This document shows positions 16,975 through 25,536 of a stretch of DNA of 64,000 nucleotides, one piece after another. Below the pieces are notes generated by a model, which worked only from the letters and a program-made list of their open reading frames with translations, was not told the origin of the DNA and ran no database searches. A program made the position numbers and the translations under genes. Each line of letters begins with the position of its first letter. Within the stretch, counting starts at the first letter, position 1. This DNA comes from Pantoea sp050157905 (lineage in GTDB: Bacteria; Pseudomonadota; Gammaproteobacteria; Enterobacterales; Enterobacteriaceae): NCBI RefSeq assembly GCF_050157905.1, contig NZ_JBKIWZ010000001.1, forward strand, positions 2,480,001 through 2,544,000, written 5' to 3'.

Positions 16975-17946
16975 TCAGATTTCGGTCACAATAAGCGTGG
17001 CTGAAGCCGTGAAGTCGCCGGTTGCAATATTGCCGGCAGGTGTCGACGGGTTTTTTAACAGGCTGAAGACCAGATTAGCGACATCTGAGCCTCCTGCTGG
17101 CACGTTCATGATGAAAGCGGAACTGGAGTGTATGGGAACTCCATCTTTACTCATGCTGACGCCCAGCGCCGGGTTACTGGTGACCATCTGGGAGGGAGAC
17201 CAGGAAACAGGTGTCATATTCAGCGTAACCAGGAAATTATGTGCACTGCCGCCTGTGCAGTTCAGCGTAAAGCTTTTGGTTTTGTCATAGATACCGCCAG
17301 CCTGAGTGGAGATTTCAGCGCGTTCAACCTCACCAAAAGCGACATCAATACTCGGGGTTGTTGCGCTACAGGTGTCCGCCGCCACGCGATTAATGGGCAC
17401 AGTACATCTGACGTTATTCATGGGAATTCCATAATCCAGTCCCCAGACATACCACGTCCTGGAATAGTTAACTATCGTAACGCTCAGGCAAAGATTGGCG
17501 TAATCCCAGTAGGTTGTCTGATCGAAAGCACTTGCTGGTGAGAAAGTGCCTCGCAGCCTGTTTACGCCATCCAGAAACAGTTTTGCGGCGTTGCCCCATG
17601 TCCCGAGGCTGACATTTTGCACGCCTATAAATTTTTGATAAAGGATACCGCTTGCTAATTCGCAACTGGTATCAGAGGAACAGCTTGCCAGATACAAATA
17701 GAGATAACTCCCACCGGGATTAACAGACAATGGCAGGGGAATTGTTACGCCATCATGCGCATCGGAAATTTTCGTCAGTACAAAATCCTGATGCTTACCG
17801 CACCTGCCCTCATGCCCCCCATTCGGTCCAAAGCAGGTCAGTGTAAAATCATAGGCGCTGGCATTGGTACTCCACAGCCAGATTAAAAAAACTGCCATCG
17901 CTATCTTCTGCAAAAACAAGCACGCTAACTTTATTAACTTCATCAT
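16975..17946 (-). CDS. Fimbrial tip adhesin, two-domain
   Basis: Last gene of the fimbrial operon, about 323 aa with a signal peptide (hydrophobic stretch IAMAVFLIWLW, cleavage near ASA). The length, about twice that of a pilin, and the two halves fit a FimH/MrpH-type tip adhesin. The N-terminal receptor-binding part is rich in Cys and aromatic residues (TCFGPNGGHEGRCGKHQDF). The C-terminal pilin domain starts near DTCSATTPSIDVAFGEVERA and ends with the donor-strand pattern DFTASATLIVTEI. The receptor cannot be predicted. ATG 17946 is used; GTG 17949 and ATG 17943 are alternatives. Confidence 0.8.
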   Translation of the reverse strand: MMKLIKLACLFLQKIAMAVFLIWLWSTNASAYDFTLTCFGPNGGHEGRCGKHQDFVLTKISDAHDGVTIPLPLSVNPGGSYLYLYLASCSSDTSCELASGILYQKFIGVQNVSLGTWGNAAKLFLDGVNRLRGTFSPASAFDQTTYWDYANLCLSVTIVNYSRTWYVWGLDYGIPMNNVRCTVPINRVAADTCSATTPSIDVAFGEVERAEISTQAGGIYDKTKSFTLNCTGGSAHNFLVTLNMTPVSWSPSQMVTSNPALGVSMSKDGVPIHSSSAFIMNVPAGGSDVANLVFSLLKNPSTPAGNIATGDFTASATLIVTEI

Positions 17947-18065
17947 CACTTTCTCTCACTGAACTTATTACCTTCCTGTCAGGAATGGCTACCCGGATAC
18001 AGATTCAGCCAGGCTGATCCAAAAAGCCGACAGCCGCTGATATAGCTGATGCGATAACCCGCCTG

Positions 18066-18626
18066 CTATTCATAATTAAGCGTGAAATTCGCCACCGCAT
18101 TAAATGGCCCTCTGACAATCGTGCGATTTTTTAAAGCCGTTGGTTTAGCCTGTACATAGCCTTTTAATATCAGTTCGGTGGTGCCTGACATCAGCCTGAA
18201 AGCCGGCGTTACTTTTTTAAAGGGAATTGCCGTGCCCTCAGTGGTTTCCAGACCGATTGCAATGCCGCTCGCTGTGCCTGATACGGCTAACATATCGGTC
18301 AGCTCGCTGTCCGTGGAGCCGCTAAAGGTCAGGGAGACTGTCGAACCCAGTGATAGATCGCAGTCAAGTAATCGCACGGTAAATGGCTGACTGTGAATTC
18401 GCTGATTGATATAGAGGTATTTATCGATAATGGTTCCAAAATCGAGCTCAATGCTTTCCGTCGCGGGGTCAAGCACGCAGGGTTCAGCAACAAGATTCCC
18501 CGAAAATTTCAGGTTGTCTGTAACGGCCCCCGATTTGCCCTGGAAAAAGAGCATTAAAAACAGGAGCAGAACTGGCATCGTTTTTTTTAATCTGTTTTGA
18601 AAAAGAACCCATTCATTTCTTCCCAT
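18066..18626 (-). CDS. Minor fimbrial subunit (third in order)
   Basis: A 186-aa pilin-family protein. A long basic N-region and a hydrophobic signal (MPVLLLFLMLFFQGKSGA) precede the mature domain. The mature part has the pilin cysteine pair (AEPCVLDP and LLDCDLSLG) and the C-terminal NFTLNYE with the penultimate Tyr used for chaperone recognition. Its ATG overlaps the previous stop as TAATG, so the two are coupled. It is probably a tip adaptor or terminator subunit; the exact place in the fibre is an inference from gene order. Confidence 0.82.
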   Translation of the reverse strand: MGRNEWVLFQNRLKKTMPVLLLFLMLFFQGKSGAVTDNLKFSGNLVAEPCVLDPATESIELDFGTIIDKYLYINQRIHSQPFTVRLLDCDLSLGSTVSLTFSGSTDSELTDMLAVSGTASGIAIGLETTEGTAIPFKKVTPAFRLMSGTTELILKGYVQAKPTALKNRTIVRGPFNAVANFTLNYE

Positions 18627-19138
18627 TATTCATACTCCGCCAGCAGTGTCGCTGTTGCGCTGAAAACACCTTCAGTCAATGCCTGCCCCGAGGTCACGGG
18701 AACAGCCTGAAGTACAGGAGGATGACGATAATCAATGATGAAAGGCTGATTAATCACGATAGCGGAGCCGTTTTGCAAAACTTTAATACCCAGGCCACTG
18801 ACATTAGTGGTAATAGCCCCTGTGTTATACAGCGTCTGAGTACCTTTTATAGTCATCTTTAATGTCGCCGCATCATCAGGACTCTCACATTCAAGCTGAT
18901 AATCGATGGGTTGAATGTAACGCTGGCCATCCACTTTTTTCACCCCAACATTACCAAAAGCGACCTCAATGATCTTATCGTTGCTAATATGACAGGGCTT
19001 ACGCTTCAATGTACCGTGAAGCGTTACCTTAAGCGTGTCGCCTTTCTCAACGGCGCAGGCGAAGGAGGGAAATAAAAGCTGCAGGGCTGCGAAAGTCAGC
19101 AGCTTCAGGCTTAATAGCGTTTGCAGAGGGACTTTCAT
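18626..19138 (-). CDS. Minor fimbrial subunit (second in order)
   Basis: A 170-aa pilin-family protein with signal peptide (LLTFAALQLLFPSFACA) and mature domain starting near VEKGDTLKVTLHGTL. The two pilin cysteines are in KRKPCHISNDK and YQLECESPDD. The C-terminus FSATATLLAEYE follows the pilin beta-zipper pattern. It is 12 bp downstream of the preceding minor subunit and overlaps the next by one base. The family is exported by Sec and assembled by chaperone and usher. Confidence 0.82.
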   Translation of the reverse strand: MKVPLQTLLSLKLLTFAALQLLFPSFACAVEKGDTLKVTLHGTLKRKPCHISNDKIIEVAFGNVGVKKVDGQRYIQPIDYQLECESPDDAATLKMTIKGTQTLYNTGAITTNVSGLGIKVLQNGSAIVINQPFIIDYRHPPVLQAVPVTSGQALTEGVFSATATLLAEYE

Positions 19139-19150
19139 CGTTATTAATCC

Positions 19151-19699
19151 TTAATTATAGGCCACTTCCAGCGTTGCGGAGGCAGAGAACTCTTGTCCGT
19201 TAACTAAAGAGGCACCTGCTTTTTTTACTATCACCAGATCGAGTTGCGGGGGTGAGGCGGCATTAATTGTAAACCAGGTATTCGGCCTGACCTGTTTGTT
19301 GTTGTGACGCAGTTCAATCCCCAGACCTTTATTATCTGTTTTTAGCAGTGTCCAGTTAAAAATCGCTGAGGTTCCTACCCACCGCATCTGAATACTTTTT
19401 CCGTTCGCATCACCTTCACATTTCAATGTGTAAGGCAGCGTTCTCTTATAGTTATCGCCGGTAATTTCGTCGATCCAGACCTCACCAAACTCGATATTGA
19501 TCTCTTTGTCACCGTTGAATGTACAGGCAGCATTAGCCACTACCGTCCCCGTTATATTAATGGCAAGAGGGTTCACATTAATGGCGCTGTTTGCATATAA
19601 AGGCTGAAACGCAAGATAACTTAAAATAGTGAAAAATATTCTCATGAATCCCGACAGGCCAAAGCATTTCAGACAATGTGCGCTGGTTTTTACCGGCAT
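19151..19699 (-). CDS. Minor fimbrial subunit (first in order)
   Basis: A 182-aa pilin-family protein. I keep the ATG at 19699 because GAGG stands eight bases upstream; an internal ATG at 19645 would give a shorter signal peptide (MRIFFTILSYLAFQPLYA). The pilin cysteines are in ANAACTFNGDKEINIEFGEV and LKCEGDANG, and the C-terminus is FSASATLEVAYN. It is related to the next gene (both share the VNGQEFSASATL/LTEGVFSATATL ending), so the pair probably arose by duplication. Confidence 0.8.
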   Translation of the reverse strand: MPVKTSAHCLKCFGLSGFMRIFFTILSYLAFQPLYANSAINVNPLAINITGTVVANAACTFNGDKEINIEFGEVWIDEITGDNYKRTLPYTLKCEGDANGKSIQMRWVGTSAIFNWTLLKTDNKGLGIELRHNNKQVRPNTWFTINAASPPQLDLVIVKKAGASLVNGQEFSASATLEVAYN

Positions 19700-19970
19700 A
19701 ATCGTAGCCTCAATCGTCGTTCAGGCGAAAATAAGTGGCTCACTGCGGTTGCCCAAACGGATATTACGCAAGCGGCTCTCCTGCATAGCGCATGCGAGGT
19801 TGGATCCTCTGACGTGCAGAGGGGTATTCGTAACGGTGGGTGCCACAAAGTTGCATCAGCAACAGCCTGCCTACTGTCCGGTACCCTTCTCCGGTTGATG
19901 TAAGCATTCAGGCATCCGCCACCCGTCTGTATCTGTCTTACTGCTTTTCAGGCGTTGCGACATGTGAGCA

Positions 19971-20717
19971 TCAGCCATCTTTATATTCACCCACTCTGCA
20001 CTCCACGCTGCTGCAACGAAAAATCAGTTTTGGTCGTCCGCCATAATCATTGATGAATGAAAGCTCAGGTGCATTGCCCATCCTCTCAGCGCTGACAGGC
20101 ATTACCATGCTGCTTTGTGGCGCGATCATTACTGGCTTCATTTCAGCAATATCTTTGTTAGCAACACTGACAGTCGCTATAGTAAAAAAATAGGGCGTGG
20201 AGTTGTTTACCCGGTATTTTCCCCCTTCCCGCGTCAGCGTGATTTTATCCTTCCATATATTTATCATTTCCACCGAATTTTTCATCAGTGCGTGAGGGCG
20301 GTAAAACATTTTGATCCGCGTCTGCAAGGCAATCTGCAGGGTGTTTGGCTTGTTACTTTTCGGCGGAATCTCACGCAGATTAAAGTAAAAGAGCGTTTCT
20401 CTATCCTGCTTCAGCAGGTTTACCCCCCCTACTGACTGAATTTTAAGCTGACTTTTTGCTGAAGGCTCAATACGCTGCAAGGGTGGCAGCAAAATAAATG
20501 GGGAGTCAATTTTTTTCCCTTCCGCATCTTCAATCCATCCCTGTGCCAGATAAGGCAGCTCTTTATTTTTATTTGTAATGCTTACGCTCATTGATTTATT
20601 ACCGCCATCATAAACGATGCGTGTACGATCCAGCGCGATAGCAGCATTGGCCTGATGTATAAATGCAGCCCCTATAAACAGACTGATAAAAAAAGATGAT
20701 AATTTTTTAAAATTCAT
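19971..20717 (-). CDS. Periplasmic fimbrial chaperone (PapD/FimC family)
   Basis: Binds pilin subunits in the periplasm, completes their Ig fold by donor-strand complementation and delivers them to the usher. About 248 aa with a signal peptide cleaved near HQANA^A. Signatures: AIALDRTRIVYDGGNKSMSV with the conserved Arg, the family motif ETLFYFNLREIPPK, and LQTRIKMFYRP with the conserved Lys that anchors the subunit C-terminus. Start ATG 20717 has TGAGGT six bases upstream. It follows the usher by 26 bp. The 271 bp after it hold no gene. Confidence 0.95.
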   Translation of the reverse strand: MNFKKLSSFFISLFIGAAFIHQANAAIALDRTRIVYDGGNKSMSVSITNKNKELPYLAQGWIEDAEGKKIDSPFILLPPLQRIEPSAKSQLKIQSVGGVNLLKQDRETLFYFNLREIPPKSNKPNTLQIALQTRIKMFYRPHALMKNSVEMINIWKDKITLTREGGKYRVNNSTPYFFTIATVSVANKDIAEMKPVMIAPQSSMVMPVSAERMGNAPELSFINDYGGRPKLIFRCSSVECRVGEYKDG

Positions 20718-20743
20718 TACAAACCTCATTCAATAATGCCAGA

Positions 20744-23293
20744 TCAAATCTTATTCCCGATGACTGTTTCACAGGGTAAAAGCAAAGCGCTAGCTAAAGA
20801 AGGCAATGGCTTGGGTAAAGTAATACTGCATTGTTCTTTCCCGTCCCACTTTACATTCATTTTTTCTCCCGCATTGATACCGGTTAACCAGACACTGCCA
20901 TCATCATTAACAATACCGGTCTGGTAACCATGACCATTTTCAATAATCGCACCAAAAGGAGGAGATTTTCCATCTGAAAGTCTGACAACAGCCATTGCTT
21001 TTTCACCCGCAATAACCCCCATTTTCCTGTAGCCAATTGCACCTTCTGTCAGCGAACTTTGTACTACTGAACGTGTTGCATCGACATTATCAGCCAGCCT
21101 GTCAAGATCGATGTGAACAGTGCTACGGTAATAATTATTTAAATCGCCAATTACGCCTTTACCGGCAAAATTACTGTGGCTCACCCCACCGTTACCAACG
21201 AGCGGAACGCCAGAGACGCCGTCTGTGTCGATCATCATCCGCGTGCCTCCCAGTGTTGTAACACGATGCAGTGCCACACCTTTTGCCGTCGCCGTTGCCC
21301 CGCCCTGCAATGACAATCCGACAGCACTGTAATAACTGTCGTTGTAGCTTGCGGTTGCCGTTACACTGGTCAGGTCACCATCACGTGTATAAAAACCGCC
21401 CGCACCAGCCCTTCCATCAGAACCGATGCCTGCACTTATCTGATAATTACTATTGTTATCGATTCGCTGGCTGTAATTGACATTATGCGAAGCTCGACCT
21501 TTAAAGTACTGGTTACTGTAACTGACTGACGCGTTATTTCCCCAGGGGACGCTGAGCATCATAAAAGCCCCGTCGTCATGCAGACCATTGTAGACTGAAC
21601 GATATGCAGTGAGGTTTACGCTAAGATTCTTCAAGCGCATAAAATCAAAATATTTCGCCAGCGAGAACGTGTAGTTATCGTTTTCTGGCCGATCCCAATA
21701 GGTCTGATGACTGTAGTTTAAATAACTGCTCAGGCCTGACGATTCAAATTGCTTATTTAAGGTCACGGTATAGAGTTCTTTACCCCGGCCAATATTGGTG
21801 CCCAGATAACGTAATTCCAGATACTGGGACATGCTGAGATAATCCCGTTCTGAAAAGCGATAGCCAGCAAAAGTGACCTGACTGTTCAGTTCCTCAAAAC
21901 GCTTGGAATAACTCATTCTGTAAGATTCGCCTGCTTTACTGCTTCGATCAGAAAAACGCGCGCGCGACTGCGTCACGTCTACTGATAGTGCGCCAAGCGT
22001 CAGCAAGTCTCGCCCTAGTCCAAGAGAGAGTGCATTGTAATTACCGCCCAGAATTGAGCCGCCATAGAGTGACCAGCCGTTATTAATACCCCATGAAAAT
22101 TCACTACTCGCAAATCCCGGGCCACGGGTCTGCCGTAAATAATCAGATGGCTGACCAATGGCCATTTTATACCGTACAAGACCAGGTCGGGTCAGATAAG
22201 GAATATTGGATGTGTTGATTTGAAACGTACGCACAGTACCGTCCTGCTCTTTAATCTGGACGTCTAACGTACCGGAGACGGCTGAACTTAAATCCTGTAT
22301 ACGAAACGGGCCAGCAGCAACCTGAGTTTCATAAATGACTCGCCCCTCCTGCCTCACCGTCACTTTTGCATCTGTTTTAGCCACACCGCTGACTTCAGGA
22401 GCATAGCCACGCAGATTAGGAGGCAGCATACCGTCATCTGAAATCAGGCTGGCACCCATAAACCGAAAACTGTCGAAGATATCGGAAAAGAAGTAGTTCT
22501 CCCCCAGTGTCAGTCTGGCACCCAAAGCACCAATAGCACGATACATATAGTAACGGCTCATCCTCAGACTATGCTGCGACGATTTTCCAGCCCCCGAGCG
22601 ATGATTATAATTTCCCTGCCAGTCACCACGCAATCGCCATGGTCCGGCATTAATACCGACCACACCATTGCCGCTAACATCCTGTTCACTATTATTATTT
22701 TCACCATGGGTTTTGTTAAGTGCATTCAGGCTATAGTCAAAAATCCCGCCCGCAATACCCTGATCCCAGCGTGAAGGTGGATCCCAGCTGTCAGAAATGT
22801 ATTCGATATAAACCTGCGGAATAGAAATATCCAGCGCATTTTCAGCCAGATTTCCTTTCGCCTGCGCGCCTGGTAATGAAGAGAGGTCAACACATTGCCC
22901 GCCATTTTGCCAGGCTAACTGCTTTTCCGCACTCTTCTTCAGGCCGATCTGCTCTGCAATCGCCGCAGTAATACAGGGCTCACTTCCACTGGGATTACTC
23001 TCAGGAGCCTTAAATTCCACATCAATTTCATTCAACTGATGATGGTTCACACGTAGTACCATGTGATATTTTCCTGGCATCAGATAACCTGCCCGTGAAA
23101 AATGGCTCAGATCAATATGCTGACGATCTCTGACATCCAGTACGTCAGTGTTAAACTGAATATCCTGTTCGCTTAGAGAATCTGTGGCTTCGGCATTAAA
23201 ATTACCACCTAAAACGAACAGTGCACTGATAAATAAAGGATTAACTTTACTGTTTGCTTTTTTCAGCTCTACTTTTTTATGCTTTGCATTCAT
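20744..23293 (-). CDS. Outer-membrane fimbrial usher (PapC/FimD family)
   Basis: Outer-membrane pore that assembles and secretes the fimbria. About 849 aa, the usual usher size. The N-terminal domain starts IQFNTDVLDVRDRQHIDLSH (binds chaperone-subunit complexes), the barrel contains WRLRGDWQGNYNHRSGAGKS and LTLGENYFFSDIFDSFRFMG, and the plug region includes GYAPEVSGVAKTDAKVTVRQ. The C-terminal domain ends with a Cys pair (KEQCSITLPKPL and LLLPCETVIG). The usher-then-chaperone order resembles the pi-type (Pap, MR/P) operons. ATG 23293 is favoured over TTG 23299 because GGATTATT is better spaced. Confidence 0.96.
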   Translation of the reverse strand: MNAKHKKVELKKANSKVNPLFISALFVLGGNFNAEATDSLSEQDIQFNTDVLDVRDRQHIDLSHFSRAGYLMPGKYHMVLRVNHHQLNEIDVEFKAPESNPSGSEPCITAAIAEQIGLKKSAEKQLAWQNGGQCVDLSSLPGAQAKGNLAENALDISIPQVYIEYISDSWDPPSRWDQGIAGGIFDYSLNALNKTHGENNNSEQDVSGNGVVGINAGPWRLRGDWQGNYNHRSGAGKSSQHSLRMSRYYMYRAIGALGARLTLGENYFFSDIFDSFRFMGASLISDDGMLPPNLRGYAPEVSGVAKTDAKVTVRQEGRVIYETQVAAGPFRIQDLSSAVSGTLDVQIKEQDGTVRTFQINTSNIPYLTRPGLVRYKMAIGQPSDYLRQTRGPGFASSEFSWGINNGWSLYGGSILGGNYNALSLGLGRDLLTLGALSVDVTQSRARFSDRSSKAGESYRMSYSKRFEELNSQVTFAGYRFSERDYLSMSQYLELRYLGTNIGRGKELYTVTLNKQFESSGLSSYLNYSHQTYWDRPENDNYTFSLAKYFDFMRLKNLSVNLTAYRSVYNGLHDDGAFMMLSVPWGNNASVSYSNQYFKGRASHNVNYSQRIDNNSNYQISAGIGSDGRAGAGGFYTRDGDLTSVTATASYNDSYYSAVGLSLQGGATATAKGVALHRVTTLGGTRMMIDTDGVSGVPLVGNGGVSHSNFAGKGVIGDLNNYYRSTVHIDLDRLADNVDATRSVVQSSLTEGAIGYRKMGVIAGEKAMAVVRLSDGKSPPFGAIIENGHGYQTGIVNDDGSVWLTGINAGEKMNVKWDGKEQCSITLPKPLPSLASALLLPCETVIGNKI

Positions 23294-23840
23294 CAGCAAT
23301 AATCCATTTTAAACGAATAGTAATCTGAACAATCCCTGGTCAGAATTATCACCGGCTACCAATCTAAAATTAAATTTAAGAATCATACTGCCGGATTATG
23401 ACACCTGGTATAAATCATCCCGGATTCTGACAGCCCCCCTGCACTACTAAACATCTGACTAGCATTCTGTTCTTCTGGTAATCAAAAAAGATCTGCTCGT
23501 TATAGTTTTATTAAAATTTACCGAATGGCTCATCCGTTAGCTGTATGACAAAGCGGGTTGTATCAAATAACCTACCAGCGCCATTCTGAGTGACCTTCAT
23601 GTGTCCAGCTCATCATTGGTTACTGTGGTTAACAGGAACGTTTAATGCTTTTTAGGTTTGTAACGCCTGTTAATACCAACAATTCTGCGAGAATCCATAA
23701 TTGTGTCAGCTGACTGAATTTGCCTTCTGTTCAGTGTCACTGGCAGACCAGACAAAATAAAGTGATTTAAAAAGTCCCACTGCCGGGAAAAATGATCTTT
23801 TCACCGGTCATCGAATAACACACTCTGATAGTGCAAATTT

Positions 23841-23868
23841 AAAAAAGCAGGCGTCTTAACGCCTGCTT
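23841..23868 (-). terminator. Intra-operon terminator between major pilin and usher
   Basis: On minus, a perfect 10-bp stem with 4-nt loop (AAGCAGGCGT, TAAG, ACGCCTGCTT) runs into TTTTTT. It is 16 bp after the pilin stop. Such a site lets the major pilin be made in excess of the assembly proteins. The 547 bp between it and the usher start contain no gene I can support, so a second promoter may lie there. Confidence 0.85.
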
Positions 23869-23883
23869 GTAAGGCGCCAGCTT

Positions 23884-24429
23884 TTACTCGTAAGCTAAAG
23901 TAAAGTTAGCGATGCTGGTGAACTGACCTGCAATAACGGGGTTCTGCGTATTATCCGTAGCCCCTTGCAGGAAGGCAGCATACTGCAGAGTCGCGGTAGT
24001 GGACGTATCGTTTAACGTGAAAGGCGTGCTGGCCGTGCCCAGCTTGACAGGCTTTTTGCCATCATCAGTGATAGCAATCCCTGCGCCTGAAGCCGTACCG
24101 CTGAGTGCAAGCAGTGAAGAGGTAGAATCAAAACTGGCGGCTTTACCTGTAAAAGTCGCCGTGACCGTCTTTTTGGCCAGAGAAGTAACATCACAGTCCT
24201 GCAGTTTAATTGAGAAAGCTACCGGAGAAGATGATTTACCGCCTTTCAGCGTTGAACTTGTCACCTGACCCAAATCAATGGTCTGCTCAACAGAGTCAGC
24301 AGAAATTGAGCAGGGTGCCTCAATGATTTCGCCTTTGAAGTTAACCACGCCATGCCCCTGGTCAGCTGCAAATACGGTGCTGCTTGCCAGGGCCATGCCC
24401 ATAATCATCGCCAGTTTAATCTTTTTCAT
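23884..24429 (-). CDS. Major fimbrial subunit (FimA/MrpA/SmfA-like pilin)
   Basis: A 181-aa major pilin with a canonical signal peptide (LAMIMGMALASSTVFA^A). The mature domain has the usual start QGHGVVNFKGEIIEAPCSIS with the first Cys, the second Cys in SIKLQDCDVTSLAKK, the internal SGTASGAGIAI typical of MrpA/FimA proteins, and the C-terminal FTSIANFTLAYE with penultimate Tyr. Start ATG 24429 has AAGGA eight bases upstream. First gene of the operon; a hairpin in its leader and a strong terminator after it suggest separate control of its level. Confidence 0.93.
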   Translation of the reverse strand: MKKIKLAMIMGMALASSTVFAADQGHGVVNFKGEIIEAPCSISADSVEQTIDLGQVTSSTLKGGKSSSPVAFSIKLQDCDVTSLAKKTVTATFTGKAASFDSTSSLLALSGTASGAGIAITDDGKKPVKLGTASTPFTLNDTSTTATLQYAAFLQGATDNTQNPVIAGQFTSIANFTLAYE

Positions 24430-24483
24430 TTGTCTCATCCTTAAAGTAAATTCTGCCACTTGATAAAGCAGAGATTGCCACAT

Positions 24484-24519
24484 AAAAAACTGGCCCATTA
24501 ATAATGGGGCCGCTTTTTT
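24484..24519. terminator. Terminator-like hairpin in the leader of the major pilin gene
   Basis: GGCCCATT at 24492-24499 pairs with AATGGGGCC at 24503-24511 (one bulged G), and both flanks carry six-base T tracts (plus 24514-24519; minus, A run at 24484-24489). It sits 55 bp upstream of the pilin ATG. If the promoter is further upstream, this would attenuate the fimbrial operon; a TATAAA on minus near 24585-24590 is a weak -10 candidate. Confidence 0.65.
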
Positions 24520-24869
24520 ATATTAAGTAGTGAGGTAAAGGCCCCCTGCCCTTACCGCCATATCGACTTGCTTATGACGGACGTATTTATACCTTCAGCC
24601 AATGAAAAAACGAAACAACTTGTGTATAGGAATTATCCAGACAGGATTCCATTCCTGCGCCACTTTCATTGCCAAATTGGAATATATAGACGCCTCCTCA
24701 ATATTGCCGCCCGCTTTATTGTTAAGGAAATATTAAATTCAACCTGAATACTTTAGGATATTTCCAGCAACGCACCTTGCGCTAATCAGACCGATATGAT
24801 TGACCTGATAGCAGATATCTGGAAATAAAAGCTATTCTGTTATCAAAATGGACTCATATTGCAATCAGG

Positions 24870-25064
24870 ATGACAAATAATAATACACTGAAGCAGGGAC
24901 ATCGTGCGCTGTTCTCTGGCATTAAGACTGTTAACGGTAAGACGTTCCGCGCATCTGTTACAGGTTTTAACCGGAAAACTCTGTCAGGGAGAGTAATGTT
25001 ACTCTGGTCTAAACGGCGTGATCGTTACTCCAGGCAGTCGTTTAATCGTGTTGCCCCTTCCTGA
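24870..25064 (+). CDS. Possible small basic protein of unknown function
   Basis: A 64-codon open frame (MTNNNTLKQGHRALFSGIKT...) on the strand opposite the fimbrial genes. It has a net positive charge and no signal peptide or known domain that I recognise. Support is limited: AGG directly abuts the ATG, and a terminator-like structure follows 25 bp after the stop, as expected for a short transcribed unit. A TTGACC at 24800-24805 is a possible -35, without a good -10. It may instead be part of a small RNA or non-coding. Confidence 0.25.
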   Translation: MTNNNTLKQGHRALFSGIKTVNGKTFRASVTGFNRKTLSGRVMLLWSKRRDRYSRQSFNRVAPS

Positions 25065-25084
25065 TTTAAACGATGTGAAACCTG

Positions 25085-25124
25085 ACAGGCTGAAACAGCC
25101 TGTTATGTCTGTTTCAGGGTTTTT
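25085..25124 (+). terminator. Overlapping alternative hairpins with a terminator
   Basis: Two mutually exclusive stems share bases. The first is ACAGGCTG/CAGCCTGT (25085-25092 with 25096-25103, loop AAA). The second is CTGAAACAG/CTGTTTCAG (25090-25098 with 25109-25117), followed by GGTTTTT. The second has terminator form; the first would disrupt it. Confidence 0.6.
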
Positions 25125-25204
25125 CCCGCTATGAGTGTCACTATCATTTTTCGTAACAGTAATAACCCATCCAGTCCTTACGAAAAGACGCAGAAAATTT
25201 GCTG

Positions 25205-25253
25205 GCTGTGAGCTGTGAGCTGTGAGCTGTGAGCTGTGAGCTGTGAGCTGTTA
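25205..25253. repeat. Heptanucleotide tandem repeat (GCTGTGA, six perfect copies plus one imperfect)
   Basis: Six perfect GCTGTGA units run from 25205 to 25246, then GCTGTTA at 25247-25253. It lies in the non-coding interval between the pilin gene and the LuxR-type regulator. Repeats of this size are prone to slipped-strand copy-number change. Confidence 0.95.
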
Positions 25254-25536
25254 ACAAGAGGGATGTAAGCAGACAATAAGTAAACCGTTTTGGCGTTATG
25301 CGAAAGAAAACATTGTTATAAAAGCGAAAATTATCCGAGGGCCTTTATTCTGCCATTCTGATTGGTGTGACAGGCAGATTGATGATTTTAAGCATTTTCG
25401 TTACGTCTGGCGACAGATTGCTGTCATCTTGAGTGATGGCCAGCATTGGTATGCAGGTAAAGAGGAGGTGACCGGCTCAATGCAGGCTAACCATCGCCTG
25501 CCGTTCAGCCGGATTTTTCAAAAAATATTCGCAGAT

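Noticed and set aside
25205..25253. CRISPR array
   Set aside because: The units are 7 bp and directly adjacent, with no spacers and no cas genes.
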